DNA of 64,000 nucleotides from Catenaria anguillulae PL171 (taxonomy: Eukaryota > Blastocladiomycota > Blastocladiomycetes > Blastocladiales > Catenariaceae): assembly GCA_002102555.1 (NCBI GenBank), contig MCFL01000004.1, positions 372,001 through 436,000 on the forward strand. Reading direction: 5' to 3'. Position numbers and translations under genes: made by a program. The notes under the pieces were generated by a model. That model was not told the DNA's origin and searched no databases. It saw nothing but the letters and a program-made list of their open reading frames with translations. Each line of letters starts with the position of its first letter. Positions within the stretch are counted from its first letter, which is position 1. Positions 35,210 through 46,041 of this stretch are shown piece after piece.

Positions 35210-37630
35210 ATGTCACACTCGCACTACCCTTCGCCTTCCCCGCCGCTGCCGCCGACATCCTTTTCTTTCCGCAGGCCATTGCCCAATCTTAGCATGAACG
35301 ACAAGAACCCGTCATCATCCCCCGCCCGTGCATCGCCTGCATTGGCCTTGTCCGCGGCTTCCCCGAACGCCCAGGCCGCTGACTTGAACAGCCCGCTGCC
35401 GTCCCCGCCATTATCCTTGTCCATGTCCATGGCCATGCCACCACCACCGCCCTTGACATCCATGTTGGCAAATGCTTCCGACATGCCGTCCCCATCGTCA
35501 CTCGTCCCCGTCCCCGTATGCTACCGCCACCGGCCCGACATTCAAGCCAATCCTTTCCACCAATCATGGCGCCCCGACCTTGACTCGCTCCTGGCGGCAC
35601 TCCCCACGGAACAGCGCTCCGCAGTCACCGCCATCTGGTCCACATTTGCCGCCGCGTCGGCACCGATCCGAGACCTGATTCTGCTGGGCCTCGTCGACAC
35701 TTGCTGCATGCGCCAGCTCACCACGCTTCATCGAGCACTCGAGCCCGCTATGAAGATGGACGTGCTGACCCAATTGCCCGTCGAACTGTCGCTGCGTGTC
35801 CTGGGCTACCTGGACGCCCGGTCGCTGTGCAGGGCGTCCCAAGTGTCCAAGGCTTGGGCAAGGCTGGCCAACTGTGACTCGGTGTGGCACCGCCTGTGCT
35901 TGCAGCACATTGACAAGAAGTGCGTCAAGTGTGGGTGGGCGCTGCCGCTGCTCACAAAGAAGCGCAAACGCAGGTGTGTATCGGATCCTGCCGCAGATGC
36001 AGCAAAGGCGGCACTTGCGGCCATTGCGCCGCCGCCGCCACCACCACCACCGGCAGGTTCTACCCTTCTTGCTGCGGCAGCTGACCAGTCGGCATTGTCG
36101 TCGTCGTTGAGTGGTCGGCCGGTCGTGCATTGTTCAGGTCAAATGCCCATTGTGACTCCTCCGCCATCCACCTCCAAACCCGCTTCAGCTAGCGGCTGCT
36201 CGTCCATCCCCGTATCTGCCCTGCTCAACCCAACCAGCTCCTCGTCAACGGCGCACGCCACTTACGATTCTGCCACGTCCGACTCGGACGATTACCTGTC
36301 GGAGGAATGCGATGCCGACGCCGCCCGCCAAACTCACTCGATACAGGAAGCATACCGGTACCGCGGTCGGCCCGGGTACCGCGGCGGCATGACGAAACGC
36401 GCACGTCTGAATCCAAGTGGGCCAGCGGCCGCATCCAACTCCACGGCATTGTCGTCGTCACGGTCATCGACATCGTCGCTTATTGACCACCTTGCCACTT
36501 CTCCACTACCGCCCACCACCCTTCACGTCTCATCGCCGGGCGGCAATACTGGTGCCGCGCCACTGGTGCGCCGGTCCTGGAAACTCATCTACGCCGAACG
36601 CTTACTGATTGGCCGCAACTGGCGCTCAAACACGCACGCGGCCTACTCGCTCGTGCCCCCCACCGCCTCGCTCCAGCCGCGCGTGACGGCCTGCCACCTC
36701 GACGAACCATACCTGATGACATCGGCCATGGACGGCCTCGTGCGCCTGTGGCACCTTGAATCACGCACATGTCTGGTGACCCTGGCGGGCCACCGCGGGG
36801 CAGTCACATCGGTGCATTTTGACGACGCCCATGGCTTGGCCGTGTCTGGCGGCATGGATGGCACCGTAAGGTTGTGGAATTGGGCCACGGGCCAATGTGT
36901 GCGCACACTCACGGGTGGACATGCCGTGCCCGTGACTGCCCTCAGCTTTGATCAAGGCATTTTGGCCACGGCCGACGCGGCTAGTTTGATTCGTGTGTGG
37001 GACTTTTCCGCACGCACGTGTTTTGCCCTTTGTCATGGCAACCAGTGCGCAGTGACGCGCGTAGCGCTATGTCGCGGGAGCTTGGTGAGTGCGGGCGAGG
37101 ACGGCGTTGTGCGCATGTGGGATTTGAACACGCGCTCGTGTACGAGGACGTTTGCGCCGCGCGGGGCCGATCCGGTGCCCGGGCTCGCGCCGGCGGTCAC
37201 AAGTATGCATGTGGCGCAGGTGCATGTGGCCGGTGGAAGGCACGCTGTGTATGTGATGGCGGGGATGGCCGATGGGTGGGCCCACGTGTATGTTGCGGTG
37301 CAGCCTGCCGGCGCGGCAGGCGTTGGCGCTGGCCAGGTGGGCGTGGGCGTGGGCGTGGGCGGGGGCGAGGCCGTGGTGGCGCCCTTGCGCTCTATGAATC
37401 ATGGCGCGCCAATCACCAGCGTGTGGTTTGATTCGCTGCGGGTCTTGACGTGTGGCACCGATGGCCAGGTGCATTTGTGGGATCTGGATACGGGTGATAA
37501 GATTCGGAGTTATTCGGTTGGTGGCAGCGCAGGAGTCGTGACGGGAAGCGACACGAGGATTGTGTGCGCGAGGGAAGATGGCGTTGTGCATGTTTGGGAT
37601 TTTGGAAGCACCAAGGACAACAAGGTGTAG
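35210..37630 (+). CDS. F-box / WD40-repeat protein
   Basis: Intact single-exon frame of 806 residues. Ser/Pro/Ala-rich N-terminus of about 170 residues; F-box at about 185-235 (LTQLPVELSLRVLGYLDARS, then CRASQVSKAWARLANCDSVW) followed by CVKCGWALPL. A low-complexity spacer with poly-Pro and a GYRGGMTKRAR motif leads to SWKLIYAERLLIGRNWR and about seven WD40 blades (LVRLWHLESRTCLVTLAGHR, GTVRLWNWATGQCVRTL, VVRMWDLNTRSCTRTF, QVHLWDLDTGDKIRSYSV). This is the Cdc4/Met30-type architecture: SCF substrate receptor in nucleus or cytosol. Which member it matches cannot be decided here; the spacer is unusually long. Confidence 0.92.
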   Translation: MSHSHYPSPSPPLPPTSFSFRRPLPNLSMNDKNPSSSPARASPALALSAASPNAQAADLNSPLPSPPLSLSMSMAMPPPPPLTSMLANASDMPSPSSLVPVPVCYRHRPDIQANPFHQSWRPDLDSLLAALPTEQRSAVTAIWSTFAAASAPIRDLILLGLVDTCCMRQLTTLHRALEPAMKMDVLTQLPVELSLRVLGYLDARSLCRASQVSKAWARLANCDSVWHRLCLQHIDKKCVKCGWALPLLTKKRKRRCVSDPAADAAKAALAAIAPPPPPPPPAGSTLLAAAADQSALSSSLSGRPVVHCSGQMPIVTPPPSTSKPASASGCSSIPVSALLNPTSSSSTAHATYDSATSDSDDYLSEECDADAARQTHSIQEAYRYRGRPGYRGGMTKRARLNPSGPAAASNSTALSSSRSSTSSLIDHLATSPLPPTTLHVSSPGGNTGAAPLVRRSWKLIYAERLLIGRNWRSNTHAAYSLVPPTASLQPRVTACHLDEPYLMTSAMDGLVRLWHLESRTCLVTLAGHRGAVTSVHFDDAHGLAVSGGMDGTVRLWNWATGQCVRTLTGGHAVPVTALSFDQGILATADAASLIRVWDFSARTCFALCHGNQCAVTRVALCRGSLVSAGEDGVVRMWDLNTRSCTRTFAPRGADPVPGLAPAVTSMHVAQVHVAGGRHAVYVMAGMADGWAHVYVAVQPAGAAGVGAGQVGVGVGVGGGEAVVAPLRSMNHGAPITSVWFDSLRVLTCGTDGQVHLWDLDTGDKIRSYSVGGSAGVVTGSDTRIVCAREDGVVHVWDFGSTKDNKV

Positions 37631-38046
37631 GTAGTCTTGTGCTGTTGATTTTCGTCAATTGTGTACATACATTCGATTGTGTCTATGGACATCGTGTCTC
37701 ACTGCACTCGGACTGGACCATCGTCAAAGGAAATCACGGCGAGGCAAACACTTGCAGAAGCGCGACAGTTGTTTAGAAAGCATTGCCCGGTGAATGCAAG
37801 CAAATCAATAAACATACTCGCTGCCAGGCCCGGAAGGCGGACACACGAAAGTGCATGTGTCCTACCTACAACTCAATGCTAAACACTTGATGCAAACCCG
37901 ACCTTCCCACAAGAGCCCTGGAACAGGTACGCTCTACTCGGATCATGACCATACAGCACAACATTCGTCGACTGCGGTGACTCATTGGCAACTTCTTGCC
38001 AGTCCCCATCCCCCAACATACACATGAGTGTGGCCAGACACACACC
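37631..38046. other. Intergenic, no gene recognised
   Basis: About 415 nt, 3' side of the F-box/WD40 gene and promoter of ubiquitin-like member 3. Nothing else seen. Confidence 0.5.
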
Positions 38047-38824
38047 ATGGAGCAATGTAACCTGTGCCGTGAGCTCGACCAGGCTGTGTGGTGTCGATTC
38101 CAATCTCGTTCTGTCCCAGCTCCATTGCCGGCCGCAGTTTCAAGAACTCATGTCTCAAAACATTGAGGCCGAGTATCGGCGGTTCATCATTCTCAAGTTT
38201 GTCCACAACGACACGCATGGACACTTGTTTGTTGCCCCGTTTGCAATCCGCAAGTTCTGGGAGCACCACATCTTGGACACAAGGTCCTACTCGGAAATGG
38301 CCGAGCGACTTGGCACTGTTCTCCATTACGACCCGGCCGATTCCCAAGACCAGGCGGACGGTGTATTGCAGGCTCGCAAGCTGGCCGACGTCGTAGCCTG
38401 CTACGCCGCGCCTTTTGGCGAGCATCCGCCAGATACTACGATTTGGCGGGTGTGGACCACGAGGCTCGAAACCCAACACGGAGGCATGGATGCCCGTTGG
38501 CCGGAACCGTTGGATCGGGCAACCGCGGTCCTGCAGGTCGTATGCCGCGGCCAAGTACATGGCCACAAACATGACAAGGAGGTCATGCAGCTGTTCATCC
38601 GGACGCTGACTGGAGAGACCAAGTCCATTTGTCTCACGCGTGATGATGAGGTGCTCGTGGATCAACTCAAGGACGCGATTTGGGTGCTTGAAGGCATTTC
38701 ACCACAAGACCAGCGACTGATTCACGGTGGGAAGCAGCTCAAGGATGGGAGGTGTCTCATGCGGGACTACAAGATTTCAAACGAGAGCACAATTCGCCTT
38801 GTGCTCCGGTTGCGTGGGTGCTAA
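38047..38824 (+). CDS. Ubiquitin-like family member 3 (ends RLRGC)
   Basis: Start ATG at 38047 opens [14 protein letters not shown], parallel to [14 protein letters not shown] of member 4. The frame changes near 38130 (short intron or indel) into [40 protein letters not shown] and [13 protein letters not shown]. The ubiquitin-like domain starts at [14 protein letters not shown] and runs through [19 protein letters not shown] to [12 protein letters not shown], stop TAA at 38822-38824. Ubiquitin Leu8, Ile44, Val70 and Lys48 equivalents are present; the Lys63 equivalent is Asn. Final Gly76 is Cys. It is the most ubiquitin-like domain of the family. Role unknown; the N-terminal domain may bind a partner. 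Confidence 0.75.
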
Positions 38825-39520
38825 AGGGGTGCGCTTTGTGACTGTAAGGCTCGGCGTCACTGTTTCCACTTGTGCCTGAGTTGAGTCGGTTTGTGTATTT
38901 TTGTGCTGTGATTTTCTCCGCCAGCATCATTCATTTTCCCATGCACCCGCAGTTCAGTCTATTGACTTTTTTCCCCAAGCATATTGTGTTAACCTTCATG
39001 ATGGCCACAAGAATCTCAACCCACTTCATTACAGTGGTGTGGTGGACATCCAGGGCTGGGATCGACTTGTGCTTCCTATGGCCGAGCTGTGGTCATTCAA
39101 TTTGTGATGGCACAAGACGCGGCACCAATGCTACAAAATTACGACATCGATTTGTAGGTTGCCGAATGAATTGCTGGGGTGACCAATGTATCTCCAGAGT
39201 CGGTCTCAGCACACTCGCGTCATGTTGGACTGGAAGCTGGACGCGAGACATTTGTTGCCCATGCAAGCAGATCGGAGTGCCAAAAGAATTACACAAAATA
39301 CATCAGCGAGCGACGGAATTCAAAGGCAAATGCTTGAAAATGGCCATATGACCTATGTAGTCAAACTCATGGCTAGAGCACTCAATGCAAATCTCGCAAT
39401 ACGAAAGCACCCTGCTGCGCCCGCCCACCCATCTTTGTCACCGGCCCTCAGTTGCCAACCCACTGCTCCCATTGCTCCTTTGCACAAGACTTAATACAAG
39501 CTCGCTCTTTCGCCGCCACC
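38825..39520. other. Intergenic, no gene recognised
   Basis: About 700 nt between ubiquitin-like members 3 and 4. Short open frames only. Confidence 0.5.
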
Positions 39521-40267
39521 ATGGATCAACGCATCAACTACCTATACAACGAGCTCGACCTGTCGTCAGTCCGGCGCCGCTTTCAGGCAGTGTTCTGCCC
39601 TGATACGACCGCCGATGCGGACTTTCAAGATGCATTGTACTTGAGGATCGAGCGCGAGTACCGGCGGTTCTTGATTCTCAAATTTGTCCATGGCGACTCA
39701 CACGGCCACTTGTTTGCGGCCCCGTTTCCCATTTACAAGTTTTGGGAACAACATGTCCTTCACACTGTATCTTACTCGCAGATGATCCGGCGGCTCGGCG
39801 TCGACATACATTTCGACCCCGAGTACACGGACCCAGCAACTGATACGACGCAGGCCCGCAGGCTGGCCAATGTCATCGACTGCTACCGCGCCCGGTTCGG
39901 GCTGTGCCCGGTGGAACCCATTTGGCACAGAGTTCTGCTTGGCGGTGACGACGACGGTGGCAAGCCCGTGGTGTTGGACAGGGCGACTGCGATTCTGCGG
40001 GTCGTTTGTGGTCGAGCGGATGAGCAAAAGGTTGTGGAGCTCGTCATCAAGACACTGACGGGCCGACGGTATTCCATTTCCTTGAATCAAGACATTTGTG
40101 TCGGGCAGTTGAGGGATGCCATTTGTGTGTATGAAGGCACCCCGCCGGATCAAATGCGGCTGAACCTTTGCGGGAAGCAGCTTGAGGAAGGGCGGTTTCT
40201 CGTTGGCGACTACAATGTTGCCGACAAGACCGAACTTCTCCTCGTGTTACGGTTGCGTGGGTGTTGA
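39521..40267 (+). CDS. Ubiquitin-like family member 4, intact reference copy (ends RLRGC)
   Basis: Single-exon intact frame, 248 residues. The ATG at 39521 sits in a perfect Kozak context, GCCGCCACCATGG. N-terminal domain at about residues 5-128: [59 protein letters not shown] and [14 protein letters not shown] short linker is followed by the ubiquitin-like domain at 172-248 ([40 protein letters not shown]). It is 77 residues because one residue is inserted in the D-G-R-x-L-x-x-D-Y turn, a feature shared with members 3 and 8. The last Cys occupies the Gly76 position; stop TGA. It cannot be conjugated by the standard Gly-Gly route, so an adaptor or decoy role is one guess. Confidence 0.88.
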   Translation: MDQRINYLYNELDLSSVRRRFQAVFCPDTTADADFQDALYLRIEREYRRFLILKFVHGDSHGHLFAAPFPIYKFWEQHVLHTVSYSQMIRRLGVDIHFDPEYTDPATDTTQARRLANVIDCYRARFGLCPVEPIWHRVLLGGDDDGGKPVVLDRATAILRVVCGRADEQKVVELVIKTLTGRRYSISLNQDICVGQLRDAICVYEGTPPDQMRLNLCGKQLEEGRFLVGDYNVADKTELLLVLRLRGC

Positions 40268-40606
40268 ATGCATCGTTCATTGCTGTTGAGACCCAATGGT
40301 TCATATTGCCATCGCACCTCCTTCTCTCTCACCACCCAGTCTTCTGCCTTTGACGTAAATACATCATAAACTGCCGTTTCGCGAGCTGAATTGCCAGGTT
40401 ATGACCATAGTATTTAGTGACTCACAACACCAGAACCACATCCAACGCCTCACCGAGCGCGATGGCTATGTAAATATACTAGCCTCTTTGAACGAGTCGA
40501 CATTGTTTGATACACAGACTCGACTTGAACCCGAGACTCAGTGCTCGCAATCAGGCCTCCTCGTCTGATACTCAATAAGTCCTTCCCAAATCCTTTTCCG
40601 CCCACC
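40268..40606. other. Intergenic between ubiquitin-like members 4 and 5
   Basis: 339 nt; TGTAAATATACT near 40468-40480 is TATA-like, about 130 nt before the next ATG. Nothing else recognised. Confidence 0.4.
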
Positions 40607-41002
40607 ATGACCAAACTCGTCTCCCTCGGCCACATCCGCCAACGCCAAATCGCTCACCTCCTCAATGAACTCGACCTATCATCCGCTCGCCGCCGCTTCC
40701 AGGCCACCTTTGACCCAGTACACGGCAAAGCCGATGCCATCACGGCCAGCCGGATCGAAGCCGAGTACCGCAAGTTTCTCGTGCTGCAAGTTGAGCACCG
40801 TCATTTGGACGACGCACATCTTATGGCGGCGGCGCCCCATCCTATTCACGTGTTCTGGGGCTGCCATGTCGTCAACACAGCGTCATACTTTGTTAATGCT
40901 CGACCGGTTCGGTGGCGGCATTCGCATTCACTATACGACCAGGGGTACCCCTGCTCCAACTGCTCTCGACTCACTCACATCACCCCGGCCGCGCATCGAT
41001 AA
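40607..41002 (+). pseudogene. Ubiquitin-like family member 5, truncated before the ubiquitin-like domain
   Basis: ATG at 40607 in a CCCACCATGA context. The frame keeps LLNELDLSSARRRFQATFDP, EAEYRKFLVLQVEHRHLDDA and FWGCHVVNTASYF. A one-base shift near 40893 is needed to read the next expected segment (MLDRFGGGIRIHYTT). The sequence then loses all similarity and runs into the 3' end of ERB1, whose stop is about 95 nt away. The ubiquitin-like domain is absent. Probably a truncated tandem duplicate; a short stand-alone N-domain protein is possible. Confidence 0.65.
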
Positions 41003-41095
41003 ATTCACGCGGAAGAGATCAGAAAAGATTTATTCTACTGTACATAAGAATAAAATACATGCAAAACAAGGACAAACCAGACTGCCCATCTCCAC

Positions 41096-43775
41096 TCACG
41101 TCCACAATTTGACGGTCCCATCAGCGCCTGAACTCACAATCCACGGCTGCGTCGGATGCCACTGAATCTTGAGAGCACCAATATTGTCCACGGGTTGATG
41201 CGCGCGCAAGATCTTGACGGGGACAATCAAAGGGTTTGTCAACAAGTCCTGGTACACCATGCCGTGGAACACCTGAATGGTGCCATCGTCTGATGCGCTG
41301 GCAAACAGCGGATACTTTGGATGGAACGCGACGCTGCGCAATGCCTGCTTGTGGTACCGCAACGTCTTGTACGGCTGCACACCGAGCTCGAGATCCCACC
41401 AGCACAAGCGCTTGTCGTACGAGCCCACAATGATGTTTTCGCCGCTCGGGTGCAAGTCCATGGACGAGATCCACTTGCACCCACTTGTGAGCTTCTTGAG
41501 CAGCACTTGCTGCTGCAGGTCGTACACGCGCACGTACCGCTGGGTTGCGAGCAACAAGTGCGGGCGAGTCGGGTGGAACATGGCTTGCGTCACAAGCCCC
41601 TTGTTCTTCTTGAACGGCTGTTGTGTCTGCTTGCGCGACAATTGATGGATTTGCACCGACGCGGCGCCGGCATTGTGTGCCGTGGTCACAAGGTAATCGC
41701 CCTTGCGATGCCACGTGGCGCTCGTCACGTCACGCTGGTGGTGGATGGCCCAGAACACGCCCTGCGCCGCGAGCTTGCGCGTGGGCTTGCGCCACTCGCA
41801 CGCGGCAACCAGCGGGATACCCGACGACGAGTTGCGCTGAGCAACGGGAGCCGCTTCGCCCTGCAGCAAGACAAGGGTTTGCTGGGCGACCTTTGCATCG
41901 GCCGTGATGCCGTCAGCCACGGCGGGAAGGTGCACGAGGTACACGTCGTTGCCGGCCGCGACGGCGGCGAGCGAAAGGCCCTTGGATGGGTTCCAGGAAA
42001 CGGTCGTGATGGCGTCCTCAAACTTCCAAATGTGCAGGCAACGTGTGGTGGCGACTTCCCACAGGCGCAAGACGCCGTCGTCCGAGCCAGACAGGAGGAA
42101 TTGGCCAGAGGGCGACAAAGAAAACGAGCGGACGCGCGAGTCGTGGCCGCGGAACACGAGCGACAGCGAGGTAGGGAACGGTTCAAGGTCCTTTGGGTCG
42201 GGCAATTTCGGGATGAGGGCTTCAGGGTCGATTTCAGTCTGCAGTGGCAAATAAAAAAGATGTGTGTGAGACGCCAAGCGAGATCAACTACGAGACTCAT
42301 GACAAGAAAAAGGCATACCCTCGTCTTCTTGACACGCGGACACAGGTACAAATCCAAGCACCGCTCAAACCGGTCGTGGACAAACCTGGAATACGCGGGC
42401 ACCTTGCGGAGCGAGTCGTACTTTTGCGGAATGAAATCCACCTTGCGCTCGTCCGGGTCCTGCTCCTCCCACTGCTTCTTTTCCTCCTCGGTAAACAAGT
42501 ACTCCTCGGGTGGGTTGTATGACTCGATGTTGCCAGGCAACTTGGCCTTTGGCGCAGGCATGTGCATGGGATGGTTCAACCTGGCGTCTGCTTCTTCCTG
42601 GTTGACATTGCCCCACACATCGTAGTACTTTGTGGCCTCGGTCTTTGGCTTCTTGGGCACAATCCACCCGTTGCGAATCGCACGCACAATCTTGATGACC
42701 TTTTTGTGCTCCCACTTTGAGGGGATGAAGCGGCGCTTGGGCTCGGGGCGCCCCGTGAGCGGCGTGATCATGCGGTCTGACGTGAACCACTCGACAGTGG
42801 GCTGGTATGGGTCAAAGCCGTCTGCGGCATAGTCGGCCGACTGCAACTTGTTGATGATGGCCAGTTCCTCGGACGTGAGCTCAATGTCCTTTTGGTCTTG
42901 CTTGTCGTGGATCGAAGTCCAGAATGTCGGGTCGTCCATCTTGGACAGGAACTTGTCGAGCTCATCAGCTGTTGCGGGCTTGAGAATCTTTTTGCCGTCG
43001 AGGTCGTAGCCAATGTGCGGGTAATCGTTGTACCACTCCATGGGAATGTTGCCGACCGTGTTGTGGTGGTCCTAATAAAAAAACCAATTGTCAGTTTTCT
43101 CGTCAAAGTCGGCATTTGGAGACAAGAGGCGTGATGGCAGAAGAAAGGTACCTCGCGATCCGAATCGTCGCTGTCCGTCTCGGGCACAATCTCGGGCCGA
43201 ACGAGCCTGGGCTTGACCTTGTCCTCATCATCCGACAAGGACCCTCCCCAAGGGATCCCGTTGTTATCTCCCGGCACAATCACGGGCCCTTGCTTGTCGT
43301 CATCCTCGGCGGGCGAATCATTTCCATCGTCCAGATCGCTCATGTCCTCATCATCGTCTTCCAGCTCGGAATACTCGCTCGACTCATCCTCCTCGTCCTC
43401 GTCATCGTTCGCTGCGGCGGCGGCCGCCTGATTGCGGCCACGTGTCCGCCCGCCTTGACGTTGCAACTTGTCGACAAACCGCTGGAGCATTTCCTCGGAT
43501 AACTCGCGATCCGCATCGTCAATCTGCTCGCCATCGTCGGCATCTGAATCGCCCGCGGCAGAGTCCGAGTCCGAGTCGGCGTTGATTTCGGCAGAGATAA
43601 ACTCGTCATCGTCATCATCGGAAGATTCAGTGGCAGCAGTCACAGCCGCCGTGGCTTTGCGCGACCCAGAGTTCGAGCGCGAGCGAGATGCAGGTGCCGG
43701 TGCGGGCGCCGGTGCAGGTGATTCGAGGTCTTGGCGCGACCGCTTTGCGGGCTTCTTCATAGGTTTTGGTGGCAT
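41096..43775 (-). CDS. ERB1: Ribosome biogenesis protein ERB1/BOP1
   Basis: Member of the PeBoW complex (with NOP7 and YTM1) for 60S assembly in the nucleolus. Exons 43775-43152, 43071-42319 and 42238-41096, introns both 80 nt, give 839 residues with intact frame. N-terminus is basic, then strongly acidic (SSDDDDDEFISAEINADSDS). The BOP1 N-terminal domain shows EWYNDYPHIGYDLDGKKILK, MDDPTFWTSIHDKQDQKDIE, PLTGRPEPKRRFIPSKWEHK and the conserved SRFVHDRFERCLDLYLCPR. A seven-blade WD40 propeller follows, ending DGTVKLWT. The length is close to the family norm. Confidence 0.97.
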
Positions 43776-44198
43776 TGTGTGTGGCGTGTGCAATTTGCTG
43801 TGTTGGTGGTCAGCGGGAATGACACATGGATATGTGCGCCAATACGATATCTTGTCCAAAGCAAGTCGGGCGCTGATGGACAAGTGCTGTGGATCGTACA
43901 AAGCGCGTGTTTTGCGAGTACGGTCTGAGCTCACGTGATGCGTATCCGCCTGGCATGATCAATGCCCAACCTGACACGCTCAATCCAATTTCTGATTTGC
44001 GGAATGAAAATGGGATTGTCAATCTGCGTATCACATGCCCATGAATGATATACACTGCTTGCATTCTCGAGCTGCCGATTTATCCACTTTGAAAGTGATA
44101 ACAGCCATCCTCTGTTGCTTCAACGCGCCTTTTCCCATTCCCACCCCGCGCCCGCACACATCCACACACGACAAGACCAATTGACAGAATTAAACACC
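43776..44198. promoter_or_regulatory. Bidirectional intergenic region ERB1 / ankyrin gene
   Basis: 423 nt between divergent ATGs at 43775 (-) and 44199 (+). Promoters for both are expected here. No specific element identified. Confidence 0.45.
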
Positions 44199-45001
44199 AT
44201 GCCCGGAACGACAGTTGATGCGACCGATGCCGTTCGCCTCTCTCTGACGTTTCCCTGGTCTGCCCAATCAATGCTCGCGCGCTCATCATCTTTTCTCCCA
44301 TGTGCCCTCCCCTTCCTCTCGTAGTTTTTCGCGGCGATTGAAAAGTCGGACTCGAACGCGGTGCGCGACCTACTGGGCAGCAACAAGGAGCTGGCCATTG
44401 CAAAGAAGCGCGGCGACTTCAAGTACCCGAAGGATCTGGACCTGGAATCGCTCAAGTTCATGGGCGGATACATTGGCAGCGTGACTGGGTTGCAGCTGGC
44501 GATCTTGCTGGGCCATGATGCAATTGCAAAGGATATCTTGGATTCAACGTTCAAGGAGCAGTTGAATGAGACGTTTGGGGTATGTCCATTGTTGTCCAAG
44601 CGCATCTTGGTGTGGATTGTGACTTGAACGGCTCATGTCAATTGAAATGGATTGTGTACTCAGGGAAACAATACGGGTACCTGAGCACCAACCTTGGCGG
44701 GTGTGTTTAAGGTGTGCCTAGGTCACTCACTCTTTCTCTGCGTGGGTGTATATCATGGGTGTAGCATTGCATTTGGCTGCATTTTTGGGTGCGCGTGACA
44801 TTGTCAAGCTGCTGCTGGAACGTGGAGCCGATCGGTATAACGCGATTCGCTCGTTTCCATTGTACGTCACTGCTTGCAAGTCTAACGATGATGTGGGTCT
44901 GCGTGCATAGGAGCATCAAAAACGGCAAAGGATTCACGCCCGTCGACATTGCGGACGACGGCGAAATGCAAGAGTTGTTTACTCGATCGCCCGTTGAGTA
45001 A
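44199..45001 (+). CDS. Small ankyrin-repeat protein with a 13-nt exon
   Basis: Five exons: 44199-44231, 44325-44579, 44664-44676, 44765-44861 and 44911-45001. Introns are 93, 84, 88 and 49 nt, and the total of 489 nt is in frame (162 residues). Ankyrin landmarks are FFAAIEKSDSNAVRDLL, SVTGLQLAILLGHDAIAKDI, the core GNNTALHLAAFLGARDIVKLLLERGAD, of which GNNT and part of the next Ala codon come from the 13-nt exon, and KGFTPVDIADD. Ankyrin repeats mediate protein binding; partner unknown. The repeat consensus across three junctions strongly supports this splicing. The first donor is GTTCGC. Confidence 0.85.
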
Positions 45002-45175
45002 ACCAAGACAACGACAAAGCTAGCGAGAGTTGTGCTGCGGGCAATGCAGAGAGCGGTCGGCAAGAATGGGTTGACTTTCTTTTCCGTTTTTTTCTTTTGT
45101 TATTCCATGAATGAACTCGCAGTACCAACGAAATATGTGCAATATACAACAACTCAACACCATGGAGCAGACGCA

Positions 45176-45684
45176 TCAAGCGGCAATGTTGAGTTCGGCC
45201 AGGACCCACGCATCGGTCAAGTCGTCGGCGTCAAATAGCTCGAGACACTTGCCCATGGTGCCGACCGCCTTTCCAACGTCGGTGCGCGTGCCTGCGTAAA
45301 TCATCTTTTGGTCTGGCCGTGCACTAGACGTGTACATATATGGAGAGTCTGGGTTAGCCGAGATTGGACCATGTGGCACTCGCCAAGATGCATAACTCGG
45401 CAACAAACGTACACTGCGGGCGTATACTGGACAAAGACGAGCGGGTACGACACACGGCCGTCCTTGTGGTTGACGACATAGGAGAGCATGATGTATCGCG
45501 GGGTGGTTTCCGGCAACTCGTCGGCCAGGTCTTGCAGAGAGGCAAGGTCTTCGAGCGTTTGGTCGTGCTCAACTACCAGGTTGGCCAGGTCGATTTTCAG
45601 GATGAGGGCGGCGAGAGATTTGGATTTGCGGAGGCGGAAGGCCTTGAGGAGCTGGTGGACAGACTCGGGGACGGTGGCCGACAT
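45176..45684 (-). CDS. GMF1: Glia maturation factor (ADF-homology actin debranching protein)
   Basis: Exons 45684-45413 and 45323-45176 around an 89-nt intron give 139 residues, the normal GMF length. Start SATVPESVHQLLKAFRLRKS; then ALILKIDLANLVVEHDQTL, the GMF-type LADELPETTPRYIMLSYVVN and DGRVSYPLVFVQYTP, and in exon 2 RPDQKMIYAGTRTDVGKAV. GMF is an ADF-H protein that binds Arp2/3 and promotes branch-junction disassembly in actin networks. Frame intact. The 3' end faces the ankyrin gene 175 nt away, and the ATG is divergent from SRP72. Confidence 0.93.
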
Positions 45685-46041
45685 TGTGGAATGTAGTTGT
45701 TTGGTGATGATGTTGGCTTCGGGGGTTATTGACAAATCAAATGGGACATATGTAGGACTAAATATTCACATATGCGGTCGACATTGATTTAGACGGATTT
45801 GCCCTAGACATGATAAATTGTAATCCAAATGGGGTCTTGTGGCGCTTGGCTCTTGGGGTGCGGCGCGACGGATCGGTGTGCCAACTACGCCCACGTCGAT
45901 CTGATCTTGTTTAGTTAATCTTGTTGAGCAGTTGACGCCCAAGACGATATTTATGTATGTAAATAGCCACCGAAAAAACGGAAATGTATTGACCACGTTT
46001 TGAGTCTATCTGTTCAGAAACGCAACGCAACGCAACGCAAC
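45685..46041. promoter_or_regulatory. Bidirectional intergenic region GMF / SRP72
   Basis: 357 nt between ATGs at 45684 (-) and 46042 (+). It ends in a CAACG pentamer array (46018-46041) that runs into the SRP72 ATG. Promoters for both genes are expected. Confidence 0.45.
46018..46041 (+). repeat. CAACG pentanucleotide repeat abutting the SRP72 ATG
   Basis: Four to five copies of CAACG lie directly before CAACATGTCG. In one frame upstream the array would be translated, but the ATG at 46042 matches the expected protein start, so it is most likely 5' leader. Confidence 0.7.

Noticed and set aside
41321-42625. 434-residue plus-strand open frame antisense to ERB1
   Set aside because: It overlaps the clearly conserved ERB1 WD40 exons on the other strand, has an Arg/His/Leu-rich shadow composition and no recognisable domain.
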